NCBI GenBank assembly: GCA_947626915.1
Contig: CANQUA010000014.1
Location: 1 to 49,221, forward strand
Direction: 5' to 3'
Source of the DNA: an uncultured Lachnospiraceae bacterium
Lineage (GTDB): Bacteria; Bacillota; Clostridia; Lachnospirales; Lachnospiraceae
Length of the DNA stretch: 49,221 bases
The position numbers and the translations under genes were made by a program. The stretch's first letter is position 1, and each line of letters opens with the position of its first letter. Under the pieces are notes generated by a model, which worked only from the letters and a program-made list of their open reading frames with translations, did no database searches and was not told where the DNA came from. This document shows positions 8,357 through 16,496 of this stretch, piece after piece.

Positions 8357-9604
8357 TTGGCGGAATTATACGAGAATAAAGAAATAGAAGAAAAGGTGAT
8401 CCTGCTGGCGGTGGAGACCGGGCAGGATTCGGATACGGAGGCATGTCTGGATGAACTGGCGGAGCTGGTGAAGACCGCCGGAGGCACGGTGGCGGACCGG
8501 ATCGTCCAGAACCGGGAACAGGTCCATCCGGGGACCTATCTGGGCAGGGGCAAGATCGACGAGGTGAAGGAGCGGCTCTGGGAGACGGGGGCCACCGGGG
8601 TGGTATGCGATGATGAACTGTCCCCGGCCCAGCTGCGCAATCTGGAGCGGGAGCTGGAGTGCAAGGTCATGGACCGGACCATGGTGATCCTGGATATTTT
8701 CGCGTCCAGGGCCAGGACCAGGGAGGGCAAGCTGCAGGTAGAGCTGGCCCAGCTCCGTTACCGGGCGGCCAGGCTGGTGGGCCTGCGCAATTCCTTGTCG
8801 CGGCTGGGCGGCGGCATCGGTACGAGAGGACCGGGCGAGTCCAGGCTGGAGATCGACCGGCGGCGGATCCACGAGCGGATCTCGGTGCTGAAGGAAGAAT
8901 TGAAGGAAGTGGAGCGCCACAGGCAGGTCCAGAGGCAGCAGCGGGAGCGTTCCCACGTGACCCAGGCGGCTATCGTGGGCTATACCAACGCGGGCAAATC
9001 CACGCTTTTAAACCGGCTGACGGACGCGGGGATCCTGGCGGAGGACAAGCTGTTTGCGACGCTGGATCCGACCACCCGGCTCCTGAAACTGTCCGACGGC
9101 CAGCAGATCCTCCTGACGGATACGGTCGGCTTCATCCGCAAGCTGCCCCATCACCTGATCGAGGCGTTTAAGAGCACGCTGGAGGAGGCCCGTTACTGCG
9201 GCATCCTCCTTCATGTAGTGGACTGTTCCGCTCCTCAGATGGAGATGCAGATGCATGTTGTTTATGAGACGCTGCGGGACCTGCAGGTGACAGACAAGAC
9301 GGTGGTCACCGTGTTTAATAAGATCGACCGGCTGGAGGAGGAGACGATTCTGAAGGATCTGTCGGCGGATTACCAGGTGAAGATTTCCGCGGAGACCGGA
9401 GAGAATCTGGAGGAGCTGAAGGCTCTGCTGGAGAAGATCCTCAGGAGCCGCAAGATCTATCTGGAGAAGCTCTATCCTTACCGGGAAGCCGGGCGGATCC
9501 AGGAGATACGGCGCTTCGGCGAGCTTCTGAGCGAAGAGTATACCGAGGCGGGAATCCGGATCAAAGCCTATGTGCCGGCTGAATTGTACGGGCGTCTGGT
9601 ATAG
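8357..9604 (+). CDS. hflX: GTPase HflX
   Basis: 415 residues, full family length. TTG start at 8357 after AGAAGG. The N-terminal HflX domain carries HPGTYLGRGK and ends with the Gly-rich GGIGTRGPGESRLEIDRR segment; a coiled-coil linker follows; then the G domain with G1 GYTNAGKSTLLNRL, G3 DTVGF and G4 NKID. HflX binds the 50S subunit and splits or rescues stalled ribosomes under stress. No hfq or miaA lies beside it. Confidence 0.95.
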   Translation: MAELYENKEIEEKVILLAVETGQDSDTEACLDELAELVKTAGGTVADRIVQNREQVHPGTYLGRGKIDEVKERLWETGATGVVCDDELSPAQLRNLERELECKVMDRTMVILDIFASRARTREGKLQVELAQLRYRAARLVGLRNSLSRLGGGIGTRGPGESRLEIDRRRIHERISVLKEELKEVERHRQVQRQQRERSHVTQAAIVGYTNAGKSTLLNRLTDAGILAEDKLFATLDPTTRLLKLSDGQQILLTDTVGFIRKLPHHLIEAFKSTLEEARYCGILLHVVDCSAPQMEMQMHVVYETLRDLQVTDKTVVTVFNKIDRLEEETILKDLSADYQVKISAETGENLEELKALLEKILRSRKIYLEKLYPYREAGRIQEIRRFGELLSEEYTEAGIRIKAYVPAELYGRLV

Positions 9605-9810
9605 CCCGGAGAGGCCGGTTCTCTGTAAAAATTTCTGAACCGGCGTTCCCGCCGTCTGCAGGAAAACAGGCCGAAAAGCGCGCCTGGGAGACAGCGCGGC
9701 AGCGGCTGCCTGCTTTGGGAACGGCGGCGAAAAAGTTATGCGAAAGTTTGTCCGCGGGACGGAAATTGCGCGCGGAACGGGGCCGGACAGCCGGGTTTGA
9801 TAGAAATTTA

Positions 9811-9855
9811 ACACAATATCTGGGATGGAAAAATTTCTTAAACTAGATATTGTGT
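9811..9855 (+). promoter_or_regulatory. Paired NrdR-like boxes upstream of nrdD
   Basis: Two 16-bp sites resemble the NrdR consensus ACACWATATATWGTGT: ACACAATATCTGGGAT (9811-9826, 12 of 16) and AAACTAGATATTGTGT (9840-9855, 14 of 16). They start 29 bp apart, close to three helical turns. Read together they also form an 11-bp perfect inverted repeat, ACACAATATCT / AGATATTGTGT. The second box covers the -35 element of the nrdD promoter, which suits repression by NrdR when (d)ATP is high. nrdR itself is not in the window. Confidence 0.75.
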
Positions 9856-9878
9856 TTTTGTTTGGGCTCTGCTATAAT
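9850..9878 (+). promoter_or_regulatory. nrdD promoter
   Basis: -35 TTGTGT (9850-9855), 17-bp spacer, extended -10 TGC-TATAAT (TATAAT at 9873-9878). The -35 lies inside the second NrdR-like box. The predicted leader before the nrdD start is about 125 nt. Confidence 0.75.
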
Positions 9879-10011
9879 AAATTACATTGGCGCGTTTGAG
9901 ACGGCGGGGGACGCATCTTCGGACGGCCCGCGGGCGCAGGGAGACGTGACAGGATATGCGCGGGCCGGAAGCCGGCGTCAGGAGCGGAAGCGGAAAGGAA
10001 AGGGGATCAGT

Positions 10012-12432
10012 ATGATCAGTGTGGTGAAGCGCGACGGCGAGATCGCGGAGTTTAATCTCAGCAAGATCACGGAAGCGATTAAAAAAGCGTTTAAGGCGAC
10101 GGAGAAAGAATACAATCAGGAGATTCTGGAGCTTCTGGCTCTCAGAGTCACCGCGGATTTTCAGAGCAAGATGCGCGGCGGGAAGATTTCGGTGGAGGAG
10201 ATCCAGGACAGCGTGGAACATGTGCTGGAGCAGGCCGGCTACACCGACGTGGCGAAAGCGTACATATTGTACCGGAAGCAGCGGGAGAAGATCCGCAACA
10301 TGAAGAATACGATCCTGGATTACCGGGACGTGGTCAACAGCTATGTGAAAGTCGAGGACTGGCGCGTAAAGGAAAATTCCACGGTCACCTATTCGGTAGG
10401 CGGTCTGATCCTGAGCAATTCCGGCGCGGTGACCGCCAATTACTGGCTGTCCGAGATTTATGACAATGAAATCGCCGAGGCCCACAGAAACGCCGATATC
10501 CATCTGCACGATCTGTCGATGCTGACCGGCTACTGCGCAGGCTGGTCCTTAAAGCAGCTGATCCAGGAGGGACTGGGCGGCATTCCCGGCAAGATCACCT
10601 CTTCGCCGGCCAAGCACCTGTCGGTCCTCTGCAACCAGATGGTGAATTTCCTGGGCATCATGCAGAACGAATGGGCCGGGGCGCAGGCATTTTCCTCTTT
10701 CGACACCTATCTGGCCCCGTTCGTGAAAGCGGACGGCCTGGATTACGAGGGCGTGAAGAAGTGCATCGAGTCCTTCGTCTACGGCGTGAATACGCCGAGC
10801 CGCTGGGGCACCCAGGCGCCGTTCTCCAACATTACGCTGGACTGGACCGTGCCGGACGACATGGCGGAGATGCCGGCCATCGTGGGCGGAAAGGAAATGC
10901 CGTTCAAGTATAAGGACTGCAAGAAAGAGATGGATATGGTCAATCGCGCGTTCATCGAGACCATGATCGAGGGCGACGCCAACGGCCGCGGCTTCCAGTA
11001 TCCGATCCCGACCTACTCCATCACGAAGGATTTCGACTGGTCCGAGACGGAGAACAACCGCCTCCTGTTTGAGATGACCGCCAAATACGGCACGCCGTAT
11101 TTTTCCAATTATATCAACAGCGATATGCAGCCCAGCGACGTCAGGAGCATGTGCTGCCGCCTGCGGCTGGATCTGCGGGAGCTGCGCCGCAAGACCGGAG
11201 GATTTTTCGGGGCGGGCGAGAGCACCGGTTCCGTGGGTGTCGTGACGATCAATATGCCGCGCATCGCCTATCTGTCCAAGGACGAGAACGAGTTTTACAA
11301 ACGTCTGGACCGGATGATGGACATTTCCGCCAGATCCTTGAAGACGAAGAGGGAAGTCATTACCAAGCTGCTGAACAACGGCCTGTACCCGTATACGAAG
11401 CGGTATCTGGGGTCCTTTGACAATCATTTCTCCACCATCGGACTGGTGGGCATGAACGAGGTAGGCTTAAACGCCAGATGGCTGCGGGCGGATCTGACCC
11501 ATCCGGAGACGCAGAAGTTTACGAAGGACGTGCTGAACCACATGCGGGAGCGCCTGTCCGATTACCAGGAGCTGTACGGCGATCTGTATAACCTGGAGGC
11601 GACGCCGGCGGAATCCACTTCCTACCGCCTGGCCAAGCATGACAAGGACCGCTATCCGGATATCATCACGGCGGGAGCGGAGGGAGACACGCCGTATTAT
11701 ACCAACAGTTCCCATCTGCCGGTGGACTATACGGCGGACATTTTCGACGCGCTGGATATCCAGGACGAGCTGCAGACCCTTTATACGTCCGGCACCGTGT
11801 TCCACGCGTTTTTGGGCGAGAAGCTGCCCAGCTGGAGATCGGCTTCGAAGCTGGTGCGGACCATTGCGGAAAATTACAAGCTGCCCTATTATACGCTGTC
11901 GCCGACCTATTCGATCTGCAAGGATCACGGCTATCTGATCGGCGAGCATTTTACCTGTCCGGTCTGCGGGCAGGAGGCCGAGGTATACAGCCGGATCACG
12001 GGTTATTACCGGCCGGTGAAGAACTGGAACGCCGGCAAGGCCCAGGAATACAAAAACCGTAAGACCTATGACGTGGCCCATTCGGCGCTGAAGCGCGGCG
12101 GAGAGGCGGCTGTCCGCGTGGCGGAAGCGGCCGTGGAGAAGAAAGCCCGGGCGGAGGCGGAGCGGATTTCCGGCGAGGCGGCGTCTCAGGAGAAAGCGGA
12201 GGGCGCTTATCTGTTCACGACCAAGACCTGTCCCAACTGCCGGATCGCTAAAGAATTCCTGAAGGGCGTGGATTACCAGGTCGTAGACGCGGAGGAAAAT
12301 CCGGAGCTTTCGGAAGCGTTCGGGATCATGCAGGCGCCGACGCTGGTGATTGTGAAGGACGGGACCGTGGAGAAGTTCGTGAACGCCGGGAATATCAAGC
12401 GCTTTGCGGACGGGATGAAAGTCCGCGGGTGA
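10012..12432 (+). CDS. nrdD: Anaerobic (class III) ribonucleoside-triphosphate reductase with fused redoxin domain
   Basis: 806 residues. Start MISVVKRDGE at 10012 after AAGGGG; this is where family homology begins. An N-terminal ATP-cone (about 1-90) is followed by the glycyl-radical reductase barrel, a C-H-CPVC metal-binding segment (CKDHGYLIGEHFTCPVCG) and the glycyl radical loop SRITGYY, Gly at about residue 664. A charged Ala/Glu-rich linker then leads to a C-terminal thioredoxin/glutaredoxin-like domain with CPNC (Cys740, Cys743) and the cis-Pro motif QAPTLVI. It reduces NTPs to dNTPs without oxygen. The redoxin domain suggests reduction by a dithiol rather than formate. The activase gene nrdG is not next to it. 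Confidence 0.94.
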   Translation: MISVVKRDGEIAEFNLSKITEAIKKAFKATEKEYNQEILELLALRVTADFQSKMRGGKISVEEIQDSVEHVLEQAGYTDVAKAYILYRKQREKIRNMKNTILDYRDVVNSYVKVEDWRVKENSTVTYSVGGLILSNSGAVTANYWLSEIYDNEIAEAHRNADIHLHDLSMLTGYCAGWSLKQLIQEGLGGIPGKITSSPAKHLSVLCNQMVNFLGIMQNEWAGAQAFSSFDTYLAPFVKADGLDYEGVKKCIESFVYGVNTPSRWGTQAPFSNITLDWTVPDDMAEMPAIVGGKEMPFKYKDCKKEMDMVNRAFIETMIEGDANGRGFQYPIPTYSITKDFDWSETENNRLLFEMTAKYGTPYFSNYINSDMQPSDVRSMCCRLRLDLRELRRKTGGFFGAGESTGSVGVVTINMPRIAYLSKDENEFYKRLDRMMDISARSLKTKREVITKLLNNGLYPYTKRYLGSFDNHFSTIGLVGMNEVGLNARWLRADLTHPETQKFTKDVLNHMRERLSDYQELYGDLYNLEATPAESTSYRLAKHDKDRYPDIITAGAEGDTPYYTNSSHLPVDYTADIFDALDIQDELQTLYTSGTVFHAFLGEKLPSWRSASKLVRTIAENYKLPYYTLSPTYSICKDHGYLIGEHFTCPVCGQEAEVYSRITGYYRPVKNWNAGKAQEYKNRKTYDVAHSALKRGGEAAVRVAEAAVEKKARAEAERISGEAASQEKAEGAYLFTTKTCPNCRIAKEFLKGVDYQVVDAEENPELSEAFGIMQAPTLVIVKDGTVEKFVNAGNIKRFADGMKVRG

Positions 12433-12681
12433 CGCAGGCCGATGCGCCGGCCATGGCGGATGGTATTCGTGTTCGCGGACGGGATGAAGTTCCGCGGGCG
12501 GCGGAACGGAGACCGGACGGAAATGCAGTTTCCGTCAGCCGTGCGGGGCCGGAGAGAAGAGGCCGCGGGCGGCGCACAGAGAGCATGGATTCAGATGTTT
12601 GGACGGAGCCGGGCTGACCGGTCGGGGGCTGCGGCGCCCGGCCGGATGAGTCCGGACCGCAGATTTTACGAAAGAGAAGGG

Positions 12682-12717
12682 GCGCTGCCCGCGGATGGAT
12701 TTTTGCGCGGGCAGCGC
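12682..12717 (+). terminator. Strong hairpin downstream of nrdD, probable terminator
   Basis: Perfect 12-bp GC-rich stem, GCGCTGCCCGCG (12682-12693) with CGCGGGCAGCGC (12706-12717), and a 12-nt loop. The base is flanked by AGAA and TTCT. There is no long T run, so efficiency is uncertain. The 12433-12681 stretch before it holds no convincing gene. Confidence 0.5.
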
Positions 12718-12747
12718 TTCTGTGGTGCTGCGGGGAATCGCGCAGCC

Positions 12748-12980
12748 GGGCTGGAAAGCCGGGAATGTGCGGTGGGGCGGAAAGCGGGGAACGCGCAGCG
12801 GGGCTGGAAAGCCGGGAATGTGCGGTGGGGCGGAAAGCGGGGAACGTGCGTCCGGGCTGGAGAGCAGGGAATCGTGTGTTCAGGCTGGAAAGCAGGGAAA
12901 CACGCGGCGGGGTTGGAGAGCAGGAAACGTGCGGCCGGGTTGGAGAGCAGGGCACGCGCAGCCGGGCTGGAAGACGCCCG
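12748..12980. repeat. 27-bp minisatellite, about 8.5 units
   Basis: Units start at 12748, 12775, 12801, 12828, 12854, 12882, 12910, 12937 and 12964 (last partial), with spacing 26-28 bp. The unit resembles GGGCTGGAAAGCNGGGAACG followed by TGCGGCC. Units 1-2 and 3-4 form a higher-order near-identical 53-bp duplication (first 46 bases identical). It lies between nrdD and the helicase start, in a stretch open in several frames only because 27 is a multiple of three. Confidence 0.85.
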
Positions 12981-13097
12981 GCGCGTGGAAGCTGCAGGGA
13001 CCTGACGGCCGGCGGTTCTTCCGCGGCATCACGGACTGCGGCGGCCGCGGAGGAAACGGCACGGGACGAAAAATGCAGGATACAGGAGGAAGAGAGT

Positions 13098-14954
13098 TTG
13101 CCGGAATTTCATCCGTCTCAGCAGGAGGCGATCGATCATGACAAAGGGCCGATGATGGTCCTGGCGGGGCCCGGTTCCGGGAAAACCACGGTGATCACCC
13201 ACCGGGTGAAGCATCTGATCCGGGAGTGCGGCGTGGACCCGTCCCATATCCTGGTGATTACGTTTACCAGGGCGGCGGCCCGGGAGATGCAGGAACGGTT
13301 TGAACGGCTGATGGAGGAGGGCGGAGCGGCCGGGAGCGGAGCCAGGGTCAGTTTCGGGACGTTCCATTCCATTTTTTTTACGATCCTGAAGTACGCCTAC
13401 CGCTATCAGGCCTCCAACATCGTCCGGGAAGAGCAGCAGACGGCTTTTGTACGGGAAATGGTGGGGAATCTGAAGCTGGAGATCGAGGACGAGCATGATT
13501 TTATCGCGTCGGTGCTGGGAGAGATCAGCTTCGTGAAGAGTGAGATGGTGGACCTGGAGCATTATTATTCCCGGAACTGTTCGGAAGAGATGTTCAAGCA
13601 GATCTACCGTGGCTATGAGGAACGGATGCGGCGCAGGAACCTGCTGGATTTCGACGATATGCTGGTGATGTGCCACCAGCTCTTTACCCAGCGGCCGGAT
13701 ATTTTGTCGGCCTGGCAGCGGAAATTTCAGTATATCCTGGTGGACGAATTCCAGGATATCAATAAGGTGCAGTATGAGATCGTGCGGATGCTGGCCAGGC
13801 CGGAGGACAATCTGTTTATCGTCGGGGACGACGACCAGTCGGTGTACCGGTTCCGCGGATCGAAGCCCGAGATCATGCTGGGGTTCCCGCAGGATTATCC
13901 TCAGGCGAAAACCGTGCTTCTGGGCGTCAATTACCGTTCCACCATCGAGATCGTAGATACGGCCTGCCGCCTGATCGCCCACAACCGCAAGCGTTTTGAG
14001 AAGCAGCTTCAGGCCCATAAGGGGCACGGCCGGCCGGTGACCACCGCTGCGGCCGGGGACGCTTTGGAGGAGACGAAGCAGATCGTGGCGGAGATCCAGG
14101 GATACGTCCAGGCGGGATACAAGCTGGAGGACGTGGCGATCCTTTTTCGGACCAACATGAACCCGCGGCTGATGATCGAACGGCTGATGGAGTACAACAT
14201 TCCCTTCACGATGAAGGATTCGCTGCCGAACCTTTACGAGCACTGGATCTCGAAGAATGTGCTGGCCTATATCCGTGCGGCAGAGGGAGACTTAAGCCGC
14301 GGGAACATTCTTCAGATCATCAACCGTCCCAACCGCTATATCAGCCGGGACGCCCTGGAAGATGCGAAGGTCTCCTGGGACCGGGTGGAGGCCTTTTACC
14401 GGGGCAAGGGCTGGATGGCGGAGCGGATCGGGCAGCTGAAATATGACCTGGCGATGCTGAAACCGATGGCTCCCGCGGCTGCGGTCAATTATATCCGTAA
14501 AGGCATCGGTTACGACGGCTATCTGCGGGAATACGCCCTCTACCGCCGGCTGAAGCCGGAGGAGCTTCTGGAGACCCTGGACCAGCTGCAGGAGAGCGCG
14601 GCGGGCTACAAGACCATGGAGGAATGGTTCGCCCACATGGAGGAGTATAAGAAGCGGCTGAAGGAGCAGGCCCAGGCCCAGCGCTCCCGGCACGAGGGCG
14701 TATCGCTGATGACCATGCACGGTTCCAAGGGGCTGGAATTTGCGGTCGTATATATCCTGGATGCCAACGAGGGGATCACGCCCCACCGGAAAGCGGTGCT
14801 GGACGCGGATCTGGAGGAGGAACGTCGGATGTTTTACGTGGCCATGACGCGGGCGAAGGAGAGGCTCCATGTATATTACGTCCGGGAACGGTACGGCAAG
14901 AAGCAGGAGATGTCCCGGTTTGTCAGGGAATATCTGGAGGATGCGGGAAAATGA
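13098..14954 (+). CDS. UvrD/PcrA-type ATP-dependent DNA helicase
   Basis: 618 residues, shorter than PcrA (about 720-740). TTG start at 13098 is chosen because AGGAGGA ends 7 bases before it and the family begins there (LPEFHPSQQEAID read as MPEFHPSQ); the frame continues upstream through minisatellite sequence that is not coding. Superfamily 1A motifs: Walker A AGPGSGKTT, motif Ia TFTRAAAREM, Walker B LVDEFQD, motif III GDDDQSVYRFRG, motif IV NYRS, motif V MTMHGSKGLEF and motif VI VAMTRAKERL. It unwinds DNA 3' to 5' in repair or recombination. Which UvrD paralog it is cannot be said from motifs. Confidence 0.9.
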   Translation: MPEFHPSQQEAIDHDKGPMMVLAGPGSGKTTVITHRVKHLIRECGVDPSHILVITFTRAAAREMQERFERLMEEGGAAGSGARVSFGTFHSIFFTILKYAYRYQASNIVREEQQTAFVREMVGNLKLEIEDEHDFIASVLGEISFVKSEMVDLEHYYSRNCSEEMFKQIYRGYEERMRRRNLLDFDDMLVMCHQLFTQRPDILSAWQRKFQYILVDEFQDINKVQYEIVRMLARPEDNLFIVGDDDQSVYRFRGSKPEIMLGFPQDYPQAKTVLLGVNYRSTIEIVDTACRLIAHNRKRFEKQLQAHKGHGRPVTTAAAGDALEETKQIVAEIQGYVQAGYKLEDVAILFRTNMNPRLMIERLMEYNIPFTMKDSLPNLYEHWISKNVLAYIRAAEGDLSRGNILQIINRPNRYISRDALEDAKVSWDRVEAFYRGKGWMAERIGQLKYDLAMLKPMAPAAAVNYIRKGIGYDGYLREYALYRRLKPEELLETLDQLQESAAGYKTMEEWFAHMEEYKKRLKEQAQAQRSRHEGVSLMTMHGSKGLEFAVVYILDANEGITPHRKAVLDADLEEERRMFYVAMTRAKERLHVYYVRERYGKKQEMSRFVREYLEDAGK

Positions 14955-15059
14955 CGCCGCGTTTCCGCTAAAGAGGGGAGCGCGGCGGCGCCGGGGATCG
15001 AATTTGTAACGGGACCGGCGGAACGGTTGCCCGAATTTTGCGATTTCCGGAAAAAGTTC

Positions 15060-15088
15060 TTGCGTTTCCGGCCGCGGTCTGTTACAGT
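15060..15088 (+). promoter_or_regulatory. Probable promoter of the DUF1292 gene
   Basis: -35 TTGCGT (15060-15065), 17-bp spacer, extended -10 TGT-TACAGT (15083-15088). About 130 bp before the gene start. The stretch 14955-15219 otherwise holds nothing recognisable. Confidence 0.5.
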
Positions 15089-15219
15089 GAAAGCAGGCGG
15101 ACACGCGGGGGATTGCCCGGGTCAGAGGGCGGTCCGGCGCCCGTCAGGGATGGAACAGGGGACAGAGTTACGCATAGTTTACGCGGACAGAATGGTCTGA
15201 AAAGACACAGGGAGGAAAC

Positions 15220-15549
15220 ATGGCGCAGAACGAGATGGATCATGGGGAAGAGATGACGGTTACGCTGACACTGGAGGACGGCACAGACCTGGAATGTGTT
15301 GTGCTGACGATCTTTGAAGCGGGCGGAAGAGATTATATCGCGCTTCTGCCTACGGAAGGCGAGGATGCGGACACCGGCGAGGTTTACCTGTATCGGTATT
15401 CGGAGAAAAACGGGGAGCCGGAGCTGGACAATATCGAGGACGACGAGGAGTATGAGATCGTCGCAGACGCGTTCGATGAACTGCTGGACGAGCAGGAGTA
15501 TGACGAGCTGATCAGCGAGGAAGAGCTGGAGGAGTTCGGCGAGGAGTGA
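15220..15549 (+). CDS. DUF1292 family protein
   Basis: 109 residues, very acidic. The N-terminal part, TVTLTLEDGTDLECVVLTIF followed by YIALLP and a VYLYRY strand, is the DUF1292 beta-rich core seen in Firmicutes YrzB-like proteins; the C-terminal third is mostly Asp/Glu. ATG start with GGAGG 6 bases upstream. DUF1292 genes often sit near ruvX or alaS; here it stands alone between a helicase and a convergent CYTH gene. Function unknown. Confidence 0.85.
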   Translation: MAQNEMDHGEEMTVTLTLEDGTDLECVVLTIFEAGGRDYIALLPTEGEDADTGEVYLYRYSEKNGEPELDNIEDDEEYEIVADAFDELLDEQEYDELISEEELEEFGEE

Positions 15550-15588
15550 GGTCTGCTGAAACGGCGGAGATTCTGAAAAGGACAAAAG

Positions 15589-15645
15589 ACAAAGGAGATG
15601 CTCCCGGGATCAGGTTTTGGCCGGGCGGTATCCCCTTTGTTTTTG
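15589..15645. terminator. Bidirectional terminator between DUF1292 and CYTH genes
   Basis: Long imperfect hairpin: ACAAAGG-GAT-TCCCGG side (15589-15607) pairs with CCGGG-ATC-CCTTTGT (15621-15640), followed by five T. The opposite strand also has T-rich sequence after the stem (complement of 15581-15588), so it can end both convergent transcripts. Confidence 0.65.
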
Positions 15646-15680
15646 CACTTTGCAGGAGGCGGAAAGCGCGGCCGGAGTCT

Positions 15681-16253
15681 TTACCGGCCGGAGGGTTTGG
15701 TCTGGGGCTCCCCGGCCAGCGCCAGACGGCTGTTCTGGTATTCGCCGGAGAACGTTACGTCCCGTCCGAACCAGGACGGGGGAACGAAGGCCAGCGCGGC
15801 TTCCTTTGTGGGGAATTCCACCTCCGCCAGGATCAGGCCCTCGTAAGCGCCCTCAAAAACGTCCAGCTCGATCGTGAGCCCCCTGCATATATTGCGGGAG
15901 ATGCCGCGGTCCTCCGGACCGTCGTTCCGGGAGACGCTTTCCGGGGAAGCGCCGGCGCGGCCGGCATCCTCGGCGCGGGCCTCGTCCAGGGATTTCCGGT
16001 ACCGCTTCTTCGTGAGGACGATGCCGTCGGTTTTGGCCAGCAGATGGGCATAGGCTTCTTTCGTCAGCGGAAGATTGTATTCCTCCCGGGCCAGCAGTCC
16101 CCTGGATTTGTAGGTCATATAATAGTCGTCGTCCTCCCGGCGGATGCGCACCGTGGGATCGGTGCAGAGATAGGCCTGTTCGATCTGGTGAAAAGGCCAT
16201 TCCAGGTAGCCGGCAGGCGGTTCGTCGATCAGATATTTGCGTTCGATTTCCAT
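15681..16253 (-). CDS. CYTH-domain protein (triphosphate tunnel metalloenzyme)
   Basis: 190 residues. Starts with the CYTH signature MEIERKYLID; RIRRE, YKSRG, EEYNLPL and TKKRYRK supply the basic residues that line the triphosphate tunnel, and LTIELDVFEG and LAEVEFP give the acidic metal ligands. AAAGGAG lies 7 bases before the ATG at 16253. A 30-residue Ala/Glu/Asp/Arg-rich insert (EARAEDAGRAGASPES onward) splits the middle of the domain. Family members hydrolyse inorganic triphosphate, thiamine triphosphate or act as class IV adenylate cyclase; which applies here is not clear. Confidence 0.85.
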   Translation of the reverse strand: MEIERKYLIDEPPAGYLEWPFHQIEQAYLCTDPTVRIRREDDDYYMTYKSRGLLAREEYNLPLTKEAYAHLLAKTDGIVLTKKRYRKSLDEARAEDAGRAGASPESVSRNDGPEDRGISRNICRGLTIELDVFEGAYEGLILAEVEFPTKEAALAFVPPSWFGRDVTFSGEYQNSRLALAGEPQTKPSGR

Positions 16254-16346
16254 GAAAAAACTCCTTTCGGTTCGGAAGCTGCCCCGCCGGCAGGACCGTT
16301 CTGAAAGCGGATTCCCTCCGGAAAACGGCGGAGCGTCTTTTTTCAT

Positions 16347-16375
16347 ATGGTATCACGAAAATCCCTTCTGCACAA
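16347..16375 (-). promoter_or_regulatory. Possible promoter of the CYTH gene
   Basis: Minus strand: -35 TTGTGC (16375-16370), 17-bp spacer, extended -10 TGA-TACCAT (16352-16347). It is back to back with the tig promoter. Confidence 0.4.
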
Positions 16376-16400
16376 GGCAGAAAACTTACAGAATCACTAC

Positions 16401-16429
16401 TTGTTTTTACCAAAGACCTATGCTATAAT
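16401..16429 (+). promoter_or_regulatory. tig-clp operon promoter
   Basis: -35 TTGTTT (16401-16406), 17-bp spacer and extended -10 TGC-TATAAT (TATAAT at 16424-16429). No CIRCE or CtsR operator was recognised between it and tig. Confidence 0.75.
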
Positions 16430-16496
16430 GCTACTTTGAAGTGACACGCCCACAGGTGAAGGCGATTCACATATATTTCAAGGAGGAACCCATAGC

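Noticed and set aside
9614-9644. Hairpin GCCGGTTC / GAACCGGC after hflX as terminator
   Set aside because: 8-bp stem with a 15-nt loop and no T run downstream; left uncalled.
12748-12980. Considered as a CRISPR array
   Set aside because: Units are contiguous with no unique spacers; this is a tandem repeat.
12442-13005. Long open frames across the 27-bp repeats that could be read as a repeat protein or as an N-terminal extension of the helicase
   Set aside because: The frames stay open because the unit is 27 bp; composition is Arg/Gly/Trp-rich, no ribosome binding site leads them, and the helicase has a clear TTG start with AGGAGGA at 13098.
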